A DNA stretch of 64,000 bases from Hyparrhenia diplandra (GCA_015847255.1 JADLZK010008562.1:62001-126000); one strand, 5' to 3'. Positions 12,655 to 23,623 are shown, counted from the stretch's first letter. The notes: generated from the sequence alone by a model not told the origin. Program-made: numbers and translations.

Positions 12655-12990
12655 TGCTCAGTTAGAAGTAGCAAACTTTTATGATTTGTTCTAATGATAA
12701 ACTCAGCATGCTAGAGATATTGCCTCCATTATCCACAACTAAAATGATTTCTAGGCACTCTTTCTCATAGTAGAGAGGATAGAATTTTTCTAACTCATTG
12801 GTTAGATAAGCCACAGGATGATTATCTTGCAATAGTACTACCCCAAAACCAACATCACTTGCATTTGTCTCTAGAATAAATGGCTTAGAGAAATAAGAAA
12901 TTGCCAGCACAGGGTCAGTAGTCAGAGCAATTTCCAATCTGTCAAATGCATCCTGGTATACTGTGGTCCAAACAAAAGCAATGTCTTTCT
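12655..12990 (-). pseudogene. RNase H fragment of minus-strand gypsy element
   Basis: An open frame at 12937-12662 reads ALTTDPVLAISYFSKPFILE, then TNASDVGFGVVLLQDNHPVAYLTNELEKFYPLYYEKECLEI in pieces. This is the retroelement RNase H signature that follows RT, with the catalytic Asp in TNASDVGFG and Glu in EKECL. The frame is broken beyond. It degrades RNA in hybrids in intact relatives. Confidence 0.8.
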
Positions 12991-13019
12991 TGAGTCACTC
13001 AGCCAGGGGCTTACTCATC

Positions 13020-13800
13020 AATCCATAGTGCTTGATGAACTTCATGTAGTATCATGTTAAGCCCAAAAATTCTCTCAACCCTTTCAAATTCCCTGGAACA
13101 AGCCAATTTTGGACAACTATGGTCTTGAATTCCTCTGTTTACACTCCTTCAGCAGCGATGTAGTGACCGAGATATTTCACCTTTCTGGATGAAAATATGC
13201 ACTTGGATAGCTTGATGAAAAACTTATGTTGCCTGAGTATGGACAACACTTGTGCATAAGAATTGCATTGTGCTCCTGCAATGTCATAGCATAGATCAAA
13301 ATATCACCCATAAAGACTAACGCCCCCTTCCTCAATAATGTTGCAAAGTTCATGTTCATGATGCCTTGAAATGTTGTTGGTGCATTATGGTAGCACTAGG
13401 AATTCATAAAGCCCTTCATGAGTCTTGAAAGCTGTTTTGTAATATCAGTTACCTCCACACAGATCTGATGGTACCTAGCCCTCAAATCCAACATGGAAAA
13501 CCATGGAGCACCGGCAAGTTCATTAATCAATTCATCCACCAAGGGAATTAGGTGTTTGTTTTTAATAGTTAGAGCATTAAGGTGTCTGTAATCCACACAG
13601 AACCTCCAACTCCCATCCTTTTTCTTAACCAACAAGATAGGAGTAGTATATGGGCTAGTACTGGGTGTAAAAATCCCCTGATCTAACATCTCCTGAATTT
13701 GCTTTTCTATTTCACTATTTCACCTTTTGGGCAAGTGAGTAGTATTTATAGGGCCTGATATTGACTGGAACAGATCCAGGCAGCAACTCAATTCTATGAT
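13020..13800 (-). pseudogene. Reverse transcriptase of minus-strand gypsy element
   Basis: The complement reads DHRIELLPGSVPVNIRPY (about 13800-13745), then MLDQGIFTPSTSPYTTPILL, KKDGSWRFCVDYRHLNALTI and DLRARYHQI in an open frame at 13689-13396. The palm continues at 13359-13177 in a shifted frame. The catalytic box is altered: VFMGDILIYA replaces the usual F(V/L)DD. With frame breaks around 13390 and 13170 the enzyme is inactive. Confidence 0.82.
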
Positions 13801-13805
13801 CAAAT

Positions 13806-14461
13806 TGTCGTAGTACGCTGACTATGGTCCGCCCTCCTGGTTTTACCACGAAGAGGACCAGAGTGGGTGGTGGCTGAGGTCGTGTCCCCCATTCCTTGCT
13901 CTAGAAGAACCGGTAGGAAGGACGGGAAAGGATGGTCCGTGAACTCCAGCTCAGTCCCGCGTTGGGACGACGCTCTGTTTGAGCTCTGCGTGGACGGGAC
14001 GTTGGGCACTATAGCCAGCGTTCTCCCCACACGATGGTTGTGTGCCTACGTTCATGTCATGCAACACACAGTTCAGCGCCATCTAGACGTACAGGGTCTA
14101 GATGGCCGCGTTTACCCCACGCGGTGTGTAGGTGGTCCCACTATCCATTAGGAGTGCGAAGGAGAGACTCGGGTGCAAGACTTCAGGTTGTAGTTCGGCC
14201 GTGGCTCTTGAAATCATAGCGGTAGGAAGAAAGAGTGACCCTCGGGCAAATAGGAAGGCAACCCAAGGGTCCTCCCTTTTGTGAGCATGGCACCTCGCCC
14301 AAGGGTCCAGACCCTCGGCCGAATCGATACTCCGTACCTGAGGCCTTCGGGGGCCTTTAGGTCGGCATGGTCAGGTTCCACCCCTGATCCGCTCTGGGCT
14401 CTTGTGGTTGCATGGGCCCTAGACCGTTGTGTGAGGGTATCCCGGTTTTATATACCCGACA
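13806..14461 (-). mobile_element. Probable solo LTR or LTR-like insert inside the gypsy element
   Basis: This 656-bp block sits exactly where gag-protease should be, between the DHRIELLPG start of pol and the N-terminal gag. On the minus strand it begins TGTCGGGTATATAAAACC and ends GTACTACGACA, so it has TG...CA with inverted TGTCG/CGACA ends and a TATA-like TATATAA 6 bases in. No target duplication is evident (CAAAT left, ATTAG right), perhaps because the adjacent gag sequence was deleted. Alternative: a non-LTR-derived filler. It has no coding capacity I trust. Confidence 0.5.
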
Positions 14462-14465
14462 ATTA

Positions 14466-14912
14466 GCGTAGAGGTCAACCGTCTTCGCCACACTAGGTTG
14501 TGGTTCGACCGTGGGAGCCATCGTCAGTCGCGCTTCGATCGAATCCACTCAACCCGTGGCGAGATCAACCTGCTTCGAGATGGTGGCTAATGATGAAGCC
14601 ATTCCATCAGCCTTCTTGCGCAATTCGTCGAACACCTTGCCGGCGCTTGCTTTCCAGAATCCCATGGCTTCCAGGACGCCAACGAAGACTGCATCAAGTT
14701 CTGGAATCCGGCAAATTGCTTCATCATCACATAAAATTGAGTCGTCAGCTCTTCCACGGACTTTGACATCTCCACCTGAACCTTGGATCCTCACTTCGGC
14801 GCTAGCCTTGCAGACCACCACCCTCACCCTCTTCCTCGCTTGATGAACTCGACCTCGACTCGACAAAGATTGTTGATGTGAATTACGAGTAGGATCAAGC
14901 AATTTCGATGGA
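14466..14912 (-). pseudogene. N-terminal gag remnant of minus-strand gypsy element
   Basis: Just inside the PBS the complement encodes a short gag-like start, best seen in the frame beginning MEMSKSVEELTTQFYVMMKQ at about 14775 and in the overlapping frame with VFDELRKKADGMASSLATIS to 14549. It is split by frame changes and truncated at 14461 by the LTR-like insert; the rest of gag and the protease are missing. Confidence 0.6.
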
Positions 14913-14923
14913 GCTGATACCAA
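14910..14923 (-). other. Primer-binding site, initiator tRNA-Met type
   Basis: The complement reads TTGGTATCAGCTCC immediately inside the 5' LTR, close to the TGGTATCAGAGC consensus. It fixes the element's orientation as minus. Confidence 0.85.
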
Positions 14924-14924
14924 T

Positions 14925-15266
14925 TGTTGTGTTCCTAAGAACAACAACAATACCAGAATAGAATTACGACAGGGAAAAGCAATGAACAGGGTAGGTTCAG
15001 ATGAACAGAGTTTGGGATTGGGGAACAACGAATGGGGTTCAGAGTTTCATTATTCGATAATCAGGTTCCAGACAGTTACACGGCTTATATTACCGGTCTC
15101 GACAACTTGATGCCAAAGCATGCCAGCTTGCACAACCGCCGCAGCCAACTCTAACAGCTAACACCTTCCCCAGATAAACACCATCAGCGCTTTCAGAGAG
15201 TATAGCCTTTAGCCACCTATTGCCGGATGGCCAACAGTAACGACCTCCTTGTCAGTGTTGCTCACA
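14925..15266 (-). mobile_element. 5' LTR of minus-strand gypsy element
   Basis: Partner of 10709-11056, followed on the right by the target duplication GGTGC (15267-15271). Confidence 0.88.
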
Positions 15267-15271
15267 GGTGC

Positions 15272-15758
15272 CTTGCCTGTCCTTGCCATGGCTGGGCACA
15301 GTGAAGAACGGTGATGCGTTGGAGCTAGTATGGCCGGTGGCCAGGCTAGTCCAGCTACAACATGGGCCGCGCAACTGGAGGCAAATTCTACAGGACTAGC
15401 ACAGCACAGGCAGGGGGGCGCAGGGAGGTGGCAGCGACAGATCTGCAGTCTTGTAGAGAAAGACACCGAATAGGCTCGTCGGCACTGGGCTGTCGCGGAC
15501 CGGCTCGTCCCCACCGCTTGTATGACATTACTTATTACAACCATAAATTATAAATACATATGCGTCGCACATCCACACGTCCACTAGTTAAAACAAAAAA
15601 GAACAAAGTCTAAAAAACACGTCCAGTAATGCGGGTAATATGCTAAGAGATCAGGTCGAATTAGAAAGGATAAATCCCAAAAATGCCTGAAACAATCCTT
15701 CACGTATTGTGCAGAACCTATGAAAAACCACAGCATTCCATTTACCGGTATTCATTAT
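15272..15758. other. Spacer and 3' flank of the F-box gene
   Basis: No coding sequence recognised. The first 270 bases are GC-rich and the rest AT-rich. The last part is the presumed 3' UTR of the minus-strand F-box gene. Confidence 0.4.
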
Positions 15759-17778
15759 TCAGTCAAAGGGTACTAGCCTCCCAAGACGAAACACGTTGAA
15801 TCTGACATCAACATTTGCATGACATATGCCACGGACCTTCTCACATACTTCCTTGGTCAGCGGAGGAGCAGGCAAAATTGTGTAATTGATTACCAACCTT
15901 TTCAAGGTTGCTGCATTGCAGGATAGAAACTCCACAAGTTCCATGTTTTCAAGAGAATCTGAAAAATTTCCGATTTCTACATCTTCAAGTGAACCGAGAG
16001 CAATTGCATCAATCTTGTAATTCTCTTCCAAGCGACAACGGCAAGAAGGTGAGCAATAATGCCCCTGGAAAATAAAAAAGTGCAGTGTTATTGCACTAGT
16101 GGAGATTATTAATTATATTCTTGAAACAACTATATTTTGTTTTGATGATGAGAGGTTTAGCTAGCTCTAAGCCATAGATATCTAAACAAGACACTGCATG
16201 CACACTACCGATTGACAAGGACCACACCTGCCAATTATGATACATCTAGATCAAGCTAACATAGTAACATGAACTCCAACGAGCAGACGGTAACATAGTA
16301 ACATGAACTCCAACGAGCAGACGGAAAACAAAGATTCACAAGTTAACACACAAAGCTTCATTTGTCCAATGGTTTATATAGTATATCTACATTTTCAGCA
16401 TATTGAATAATAATTTCCAGAGACTCCAACCCACATAAAGTAAAAAATAAAAAAAAAAAAATAATAAGAGACTCTCAATTACCGAATAATAACAAGTCGA
16501 AAGTCACAATCAATAAACAAATTTGACAACCAACAATATGATGATTCATATAAGGGTAAAGATCTTAGAAATTAATTACCAATAGTGGGTCGTTCAAACC
16601 CAATGTTACAGAAATCTTCTTTGTACTATTGCATCTCTTCAAGAGATGCGACATGCTTGGCACCAAGGCATGGTGATCACACGTTAAGAATATCCTGATG
16701 CTCTTACACTTGGGAAGCGTATTGGTTTCATTCAAGAAGCTTTCATACCCTGCCACTCCCTGCCATATGTGTAGACACAAAGTAATCACTTAGACTGTCA
16801 AAAAACAAACAACTCCTGATGAAGAAATTCGTTAATACCAGCACACACCTCTGAAATCAACATCTGCAGTTTCAACTCATCGACTTTATCGAACTGCTTA
16901 GTCAGGACTGCAGAACTTCGGCTGGTTTCAAGTAGCCGGAGGGAACGGCCAACATCAGCAAACCGATGGAGATGAGGGTCATAGGCACCACGCCAAGCTA
17001 GCATGACAAGCTTCGACGCAGAGATATGAGCCTCCATTGAGTCACAACCTACAGTGAGCTGCTCCAGATTTGGAGCCATGACCTCTAGTCGCCGTGTGTT
17101 TTTGACTTGGAACACTAGTGAGTGCAACGATTTAGAGTGCACAGAGATATCTGAGACGGCAATCAGCTCTACGCAAAGAGATAGGTCCCTCAAGCACGGG
17201 CACTGTGTGCACACAAGAGCTGTGAGCTCGGCGCCTTCCATGCGGGCAAAGGTTATCTTCAGGGACGTCAGCGCCGTGAACAGGCCGGACGCCTGGGGCC
17301 GGACACGCCATTCGTGTGCAAGAATGAGCTCAATTCGTTTCGCTCCTTCACATGGAGGAAGCTCGAGCACCGCCTCATCGTCAACAACTTCCATCTCGAA
17401 TACCTGAGGCACAAGGATGTAGATCTCGCCTACCTTGTGCTCCGCCGCGAATTGGAGCCACGGCGCAACACGTCCGGCCGTGATGGGAACGTCGCGCTGC
17501 TTGACGGAGATGCTGAGGTGCCCAAGAGTAGGTGCCAGGTAGCCGGCGAGGGCACCGTCGACGGTGTCGAGGGGCGAGGCTGGCGCGGCAGCTCGCGGTA
17601 CGACGAGGCGAAGCTCTGGCAGATGCGCCCAGACGTGGCGCCAGCGGCGGGAGAGCACGCTGGTGCGCGCGGCAGCCTGGGCGGAGCGGAGGCGGACCAG
17701 GATGTCGTGCAGCAGCTCGTCGGGGAGGCCGCTGATGCGGTCCTCGCCAGAGCCGCCGCGGCGTTCACCTTCCTCCAT
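15759..17778 (-). CDS. F-box/FBD/LRR-type protein, 3 exons
   Basis: F-box proteins are substrate receptors of SCF ubiquitin ligases. Exons on the minus strand are 17778-16849, 16759-16580 and 16064-15759, all phase 0, with GT-AG borders (AGAG|GTGTGT, ATTG|GTAATT; acceptors GGCAG|GGA and TTCCAG|GGG), giving 471 residues. The start is the ATG of MEEGERRGGSGEDRISGLP. The F-box is at about residues 13-58 (LPDELLHDILVRLRS...SVLSRRWRHVW). Leucine-rich segments lie in the middle (about 150-330). The last exon, from residue 371, holds an FBD domain (ALGSLEDVEIGNFSD, VEFLSCNAATLKRLVI). The gene appears intact. Such genes belong to a large, fast-evolving grass family and the substrate cannot be inferred. 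Confidence 0.9.
16257..16324. repeat. Perfect 34-bp tandem duplication in F-box intron 2
   Basis: TAACATAGTAACATGAACTC and the following 14 bases occur twice with no difference (16257-16290, 16291-16324). The identity suggests a recent slippage or duplication event within the intron. Confidence 0.95.
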
Positions 17779-18649
17779 ACCAGTCGATCGATTTACGAAT
17801 TGGATTTGAGAATTAGGGTTTACAAATGTTCGAAACGCATCGAATCTATTTAGGCCACCGGCCGGAAGAACTCGGTTGCGCTTGTGCGTTACTTTTGGCC
17901 AATGGGCTTTCGGTCTTCCGGTTTGACAGGGCTTGTGGTTGCGGTGATTTGATATGCCAAAAAAAAGGGTGTTGAATTCTAACAAAAACACGTATAAAAA
18001 ATCTCAAAAAAAAAACACGTGTACGAATTATTTTTTCTGTAGCATACATTTTTCACAGCAAAGTTTACTGCACGCCACGTCATGCTCCACGCGGAACGCA
18101 CGACGCGGGCCAGCCCACATGCCACGCCTGACCATGTCCCGCGCCTACACCTGAGGCAAGAAAGAGGATGGCGGCGGCTAGGTTGGGACTGGGACTTGGC
18201 TATCCCAGCGCTATAGGATGAAACCGACCGTTTACTCCTGTCCACATGTTCCTTCTTATCATTGCATTGTTCCACACTGCGCTGCTCCTCCGTGCCTCTG
18301 CTCGTCGTGTGCCTCGCCACTGCTCCACGCGTCTGCGCCATGGTGCTGCTTCTACAGCTACTCCACGAGGCGACCTCCCCCACCGGGTTTCTGCCACTGC
18401 TCCGCAAAGGCGCAGGCCGACGTCCTCTCCGAAACCCCCCAAAACAGGTGCAATGCTCACCCTCAACTGTGGCGCAACGCCTCCCCACCTGCGGCATCAC
18501 CCCGGGTGACCAAGCACCCCACCCGACAGGTGAGAGGGGTCCATCCCCAATCCCATCCATGGAGTGCGGCTTGATCTGGACCCCCACGCGCCCCAAACCC
18601 ACGTGCCTTCCCTTTTCGCTTTCACACCCTAGCGGCTTGGATTTTGTAG
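17779..18649. other. F-box 5' flank and GC-rich spacer
   Basis: 17779-18060 is the presumed promoter and 5' UTR of the F-box gene. 18060-18650 is GC-rich with several overlapping open frames on both strands, none with a recognisable domain. No gene called. Confidence 0.4.
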
Positions 18650-19010
18650 TGTTGCAATAGTTTATTCGAGATGTTGAAACAATCATTTTGAGATGTCACA
18701 ATATGTTTTTCTCGACGTTGCGATTATCATTTTGAGATGTTGCAACCTGTTTTTTTTTAAGTTGCAACACAATCGATTTTAAGATGTTGCAACGTGTTTT
18801 CGATATTGCAACTATCGATTTATGAGAGTTGCAACATCTTTTCTAGATGTTTCAATAGCCGATTTTAAGATACCGCAATTGTCCATTTAGATGTTGCAAC
18901 CGTTGATTTTAGATGTTGCAACATGTTTCTTTTGATGTTGCAACAATCGATTCTAAGATGTTGCAACATGTTTTTTCTGGTGTTGCAAACTAACGACTAA
19001 TATGTTACAA
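18650..19010. repeat. Degenerate tandem field of GATGTTGCAAC(A/C) motifs
   Basis: About 17 diverged copies of a roughly 20-bp unit containing (A/G)GATGTTGCAACA and T-rich filler, for example near 18732, 18788, 18891, 18913, 18933 and 18956. The core GTTGCAAC is a palindrome. It may be a subterminal repeat array of a DNA transposon, but terminal repeats were not found. Confidence 0.75.
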
Positions 19011-19348
19011 CTTGTGGCGTCCTCCTCAACTCTAGCGTGGCGTGCACCATGACACGCCTGCCTGCTGCGACCGCTCCCGTCAGCGTGGCTTCTCCAGCAC
19101 CACCTTTGTTCTGCTGTAGTCGCCGGTCCTTGTTCGCGCCTTTGGAGATGGGCGTGCAGGGCCCGGCCAGTGGCGTGGGCGACCACGGCCTTGCGCTGGC
19201 ATAGGGGCGAGGTGGGGGTAGACTATGGCCGATGAGTGCGGAAGACGGGCCATGAGGGGAGGGGCAACCGCAGGGGAAGAAGAAATAGAGGGAGATCTCA
19301 TATTAGAAGGATGTTTCTTTGGGTGAGCAGCATCTGAGAACAGGTTTG

Positions 19349-19581
19349 GTATTAGAAGTCGTTTTGGACAAGGTTTGGGTCAAACATCGGAAATATAAAT
19401 CATCAATAACTTTTAAGTAGTTGACTTTGTAAATGTAAAAATTATGAGTAGATTTTTCTTAAAAAATACTTTGATAAAAGTATACATATATCACATCTTC
19501 ATAAATATTTTTATAATAATAAGAGGTCAAAGTTGTGTTTTGGAGACCGTGTGTCATTTGTCCCGAACGACTTCTAATACC
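19349..19581. mobile_element. MITE (mariner/Stowaway-like)
   Basis: Ends are inverted copies: GGTATTAGAAGTCGTTTTGG at the left and CCGAACGACTTCTAATACC at the right, with TA at each outer border. The AT-rich interior (AATATAAATCATCAATAAC, AATATTTTTATAATAATAAG, AGGTCAAA) matches the element at 61016-61331, so both belong to one family. No coding capacity. Confidence 0.8.
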
Positions 19582-20182
19582 ATCTTTTATGTACTGTGTA
19601 ATTATCAAAGAAAAAAAGGAACTTCAGTTTTAAAATTAATGTGGCCACTAGTTCTTCCAACTTGTGTCTTTCATTTTCCCCCCTAGATACACGACTTATC
19701 TAAACAATCATTCGCACGCCATTTGTGATTTTTTGGCTATATTTGCTAGTAGTACAATACAAGAGGACGCCATTTGCTAGTGGTTTCAGGAGTTACAAAA
19801 CAAATCGTGGAACAACACGAGCCTACAACATCTTCAACCGTAAGCACTGACCACAGCTCGTGTAATCCACAAGCTAAGGGATTTCCAAATCTGAAATACA
19901 AACCTAGCACAAGAGGTCCCTAGTCCCTATGCTCCACTATAGGCTACTACTGGTTTACCCAGCCATCTACAAATTCGTCACTATATATGCTATAAACTTT
20001 GCAGCTGCCGCCTAATTAACAAACATACAAACATTCGTCATAAACAAAAACCACACACCAATTGGCAAGTACACTAGGCAAGTACGTACGTTGAAACAAG
20101 CCAACAAAGAACCCTGTCAGTACGTGCCACGTGCCATCGATCCCCACCTCTACCGGCCGCAAGCAGCAGCAGCAACAGCTAG
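19582..20182. other. Spacer and 3' UTR of the RING-H2 gene
   Basis: AT-rich, with no coding sequence recognised. The part next to 20183 is the presumed 3' UTR of the minus-strand RING gene. Confidence 0.4.
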
Positions 20183-21685
20183 CTAGGTATCCCCGACCTG
20201 TTCGAGCGTGTCGGCGGACGGCACGAGCGCGCGGCAGCATGGGCAGTCCGGGTGGATGGCGAGCCACGGGAGGACGCACTCGGAGTGGTACTTGTGCGAG
20301 CACGGCAGCCGCGTCACACGCTGCCGCCGCTCCGGCCGCACCTCGTCCAGGCACACCGCGCACACGTCCACCTTCGACAGCGTCCGCGTCAGCTCCGCGC
20401 GCCGCCGCGTCGACGCCGACGGCGACGGCATATCGGCTGCTGCTGCTGGGTCGACGGGAGGCGCCGGCCACCAGGAGAGCTCGGGCTCGGGCTCGGCGCC
20501 TCCGGTGGACGGGAGGCCGGCGTCCTGCTCGTCTCGCCGGGTGCTCTGTGGGTGCCTCGGAGTCGTCGTCGACCTCCCGTCGCGCATCAGCCTGCTCCAC
20601 CTGCATGCGTTTGATTCAGGCGCCGATTGTTAGTTTGGAGAAGCACACAACAACTCATTTCAGATGAAAAGACAAGAAAGCCTCATGCCAAGAGCGTTTC
20701 TGACGAACGAATGAGGAGTGAAAAACGCATGAAATGGACGTCTGACTGAGCAGACTGATGGAGTTCGGCAGGTAGTTTTTGCAGTCAAACGGGTTGGGTT
20801 TCTTGCTGGCTGACGTTTCATACTCTGACTTGACTTAGGAGTGCTGAATCGTCTAAATCACAAGGCTGGTTCGTTTGCGTTACCTCTGCCACTACAATTG
20901 AGAATTGACACGGGTTACTCGACGGAAAGTCCCAAAGTGTTTTTCTCATCACATGGCAAGATACTCTACTCTCTGCGTTTTCTTTTGACCCAGTCAGCTA
21001 TCTCTTTCGTGAGAGCGAAAAAAAGCCAGGCGCGGCCCTGCAGGCCACAGAGCACAGCGGATGCAAGATTCCATTGTCCAATTGCCAGTTGCAATTAGTA
21101 GCATAATACAGCATCTAGAAATTGAAGAAAACGAAAACAGGGACACCTTAAACTAAAACTATTCCGGTTAGATTACTTAAAAAACAAGGATTCAGGAAAC
21201 CGCGTGCCCCATAACCCTGTCACTTTCAGCAATTCAGCTCAATGTCTTGTCCAACCATGATGAACACGCTGAACACGCGGCCCTGGTTTTAGCTGAATTT
21301 TGTTTTTTGTCTTGCAAAACAGAGAACTGGCAGGACGACTTCTTGTACAGTCGCTTCATCTCTCTGCATAATCGCTCGCTTGTGTTGTCCTCCATGATCT
21401 TTCGACTCGTCTTCCCAAACGGAAGCGTATGCAAAACAGGGGAGGAAGGAAACAAGAAAGCAGAGGAGGCAAGGCAACGGACCTGGACGGCAGCGCGGCG
21501 CCGCGCAGCTTCTCCTCGAGGCGGATGCGCGCCGCCAGCGCGGGCCCCGCCACGCCCGTCGTGGACGCGGCCGTCGACGGCGGCGCTGGCGCGTGGTAGT
21601 AGGAGTGGCTGTAGTGGTGCTGGTGGGCGTGCTCCGCTTGGTAGTGCACGCGCCGCCGCCGCGAGATCCCCACGCCCGGAAGCAT
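20183..21685 (-). CDS. RING-H2 finger protein, probable E3 ubiquitin ligase, 2 exons
   Basis: RING-H2 proteins recruit E2-ubiquitin to substrates. Exon 1 is 21685-21483 (starts MLPGVGISRRRRVHYQ) and exon 2 is 20600-20183. The intron is 882 bp with donor CCAG|GTCCGT and acceptor TGCAG|GTGGAG, and the junction codon AG|G encodes Arg. The product is 206 residues. A His/Tyr-rich N-terminus is followed by AARIRLEEKLRGAALPSRW and a variable Ser/Pro region. The RING at residues 148-190 is CAVC...LPCSHKYHSECVLPWL...CPCC, matching C-x2-C-x16-C-x-H-x2-H-x2-C-x10-C-x2-C. No membrane segment is seen. It resembles the small RHY1A-like RING-H2 group, but that is tentative; substrate unknown. Confidence 0.87.
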
Positions 21686-21945
21686 CGTGCTTCACTAGTC
21701 AGTCGCTCGCTCGTGGTCCTCCTCTTCGCCTCTCTCTGTTGTGCTGCTCTGCTTGCCGCGCGCGCGGCGGCGCAGGTTCTTGGCCGGTAGGTTCGATGGG
21801 GTGGATGTACTCCGGCGCTTTCTTCTACGTGCCTGCCTCGGTGGCGGTGGCGGTGCGCCGGCGGGCGTGGTAGGTGGTTGGTTGGTTTTCTTTATTATTT
21901 CCGCGGCGGAAGTAGTGATCTTGGGTGAGCTTGAGCTTGGTTTGG

Positions 21946-21956
21946 TTATATATAGT
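21946..21956 (-). promoter_or_regulatory. TATA box of the RING-H2 gene
   Basis: The complement reads CTATATATAACC about 260 bases upstream of the start codon, in a GC-rich region otherwise free of such motifs. The transcription start would be roughly 30 bases downstream. Confidence 0.6.
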
Positions 21957-22715
21957 GGTGGCGGGGAAAGAAAGAAAGACGTGCGTTCGCGGGGGGTGAA
22001 GAGGAGAGGAGAGGAGAGGGGTGAGAGGTGGAAGACGACCGATCCGCCCGCGTCCGCGTCGACGACGACGTGACGTACGTGGGGCGCGGACCAGACCGGG
22101 GAGGAAGGTACGAGGAAAGCGCGAGCCGGGGATATGCTTTGCTTTGAATACCGGAAGCACCCTCTGATCTGATGACGACAGGGAGGCGGGCGGACCTGGC
22201 TGATGACGACCTCCAGATTTGGCATTACGAACCGGCCGCAGTCCTTAGCGTAAGCCGTGTTGTCAATAAGCATGTTTCCTTGCTATTTTTGGCTTCCATT
22301 TCTGCCAGCTTTGTGTGTGTGTGTGGTAGGCTGTGCGCTTAGAGCAACAACTCCAAGGTTTGATGCACAAAATATACGCCATAATTGTATATGATTTAGC
22401 AATCATATCTAAAGTAGACAACTCACCAAAATTGTATGATTTGTCTCAAATTTGACATGCATGGGACCTAGCCAATCAAATTGACCTCTTAATTATTAAT
22501 TAATACATAGATGGCACTGGCCATACCGAGAATGGAATTTTCTTGTTGTTTTTTTTTTTTTTTTTTTTGAGCAAATCAATCAGCCGAAAATGGGGTTGGG
22601 AACCAAACAGCCAGCGTGCAATTGCAACTCGCAAGCCGTTGCGATAGCAACAACCCCCGTATCGTATCCGAGAATAGCAAAACCGTCGGTACAAGCGCCG
22701 CGAAGCTTCCTGGCC
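21957..22715. other. Upstream spacer of RING-H2 gene
   Basis: GC-rich to 22250, then AT-rich. It includes a TTAGAGCAACAACTCCAA word (about 22339) resembling one end of a Tourist-type MITE, but no partner end was found. There is a run of more than 20 T at about 22548. No gene seen. Confidence 0.35.
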
Positions 22716-23623
22716 GGAATGAGATCCTCTACGGTTGGCAAAACAACCTGTCTCTACGGTTGATGGAAATCTGGCCGTCCATGTCAATCTAACGATGACC
22801 AGAGCTTATACGCTGTCCCAAGGCAGCTCGCTGGGCTTCGGCCCAACATCAATGTACCCTTTCACACTCCCGTCTCTCCAATCTGTCACTGCTGGGTGAG
22901 ACCCGCTCGTCAGAATCGCCTTCCACCTTCGGCACTGGATGGGAGACAGCCAGACAGTAAATGGCACGCGCGGCTAGGGCGTGGGCGTGTCCGGGAGGCG
23001 GCACGGCCAGGCTCGGGCGAGGATGGGGCGGCGCGGACGGGACGAGGGAGGACGGGGCCACAAACGGCCAGTCCGCGCCGACGGCTGCCTGTAGAGGAAA
23101 CGACCGCTTGCCGCCCCTGTAGAGGACGGATGCACCTGATGAGGACGAAAGCAACGCGGCACTACGGTGATGCTACTAGACGGAGGATCCGCGACGCCGC
23201 TTGGCCTGAACAAGGCAGCCCGAGGACGGGAGCGGAGCGCCGCGCCGGCGATGCGCCGCGCCGTCATGGTGCCTGCAGGCTCGAGAGAAACGACCGCCAA
23301 GACCAACGGCGCGCCGCAGGAGAGGACAGCAGCGCCCGATCAGGTGTCGCACCTGACGATGACGGAAGCACCGTACCGCAGCGCTCCGGTGACAATCCCG
23401 GCGATGACTTTTTTCGCGGTCTAGCAACGATAAATGGCGGCGGAGGCGGAGCTGCCTTGGAGTCGTGAGGAGTGACAAAGTCGTGCGTGATGGGCTCAAG
23501 TGGGCCGGTATCCAGGCCTGTTAGATTAGTTTCTGTATAGCTCACGGTTGGATCTCATATCAACGGTCTGGATCAAGAACTGCAGAGACAGGTTGTTTTG
23601 CCAACCGCAGAGGATCTCATTCC
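22716..23623. mobile_element. Non-autonomous TIR DNA transposon (Mutator-like candidate) with GC-rich cargo
   Basis: The left end GGAATGAGATCCTCTACGG continues into TTGGCAAAACAACCTGTCTC, and the right end at 23565-23623 is its inverted copy (GAGACAGGTTGTTTTGCCAA, then CCGCAGAGGATCTCATTCC), giving a core TIR of about 42 bp. Outside the ends, TCCTGGCC (22708-22715) and TCGTGGCC (23624-23631) differ at one base, a likely 8-9 bp duplication. The interior is GC-rich with long overlapping frames on both strands and no recognised domain. It could be captured host sequence, as in Pack-type elements. Confidence 0.72.

Larger units (their letters stand above)
10709..15266 (-). mobile_element. Complete Ty3/gypsy LTR retrotransposon, minus strand, 5-bp TSD
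   Basis: Two related direct repeats of about 345 bp (10709-11056 and 14925-15266) bound the element. The five bases outside each end are identical (GGTGC at 10704-10708 and 15267-15271), a clean target-site duplication. On the minus strand the 5' LTR is the right copy. The complement of 14910-14923 reads TTGGTATCAGCTCC, an initiator-tRNA-Met type PBS. A purine tract (AAGAGGGGAGCA) abuts the left LTR. Pol fragments run right to left as RT, RNase H, integrase. The LTRs differ at many sites, so this is an old insertion. The C-terminal pol tail resembles chromodomain elements. Confidence 0.92.

Noticed and set aside
14910..14923. Possible tRNA gene signal
   Set aside because: Only the 3' tRNA-complementary stretch next to an LTR is present, so it is a primer-binding site and not a tRNA gene. 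The same applies to 36896-36911.
10380..15540. CACTA transposon split by the minus-strand gypsy element
   Set aside because: Subterminal-like words occur near 10400-10560, but no CACTA terminus pair or 3-bp duplication could be identified on the two sides.
17314..17853. 179-codon plus-strand frame
   Set aside because: Antisense to F-box exon 1, which has clear F-box motifs and splice sites.
18650..19010. Regularly spaced short repeats considered as a CRISPR-like array
   Set aside because: Units are diverged and almost contiguous, there are no unique spacers, and the context is a plant nuclear genome.
20131..20667. 178-codon plus-strand frame and others over the RING gene
   Set aside because: Antisense to the RING-H2 domain and low-complexity in composition.
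22896..23468. 190-codon plus-strand frame inside the TIR element
   Set aside because: Arg/Ala/Gly-rich, overlapped by equally long minus-strand frames, no recognised family. Kept only as possible captured sequence.
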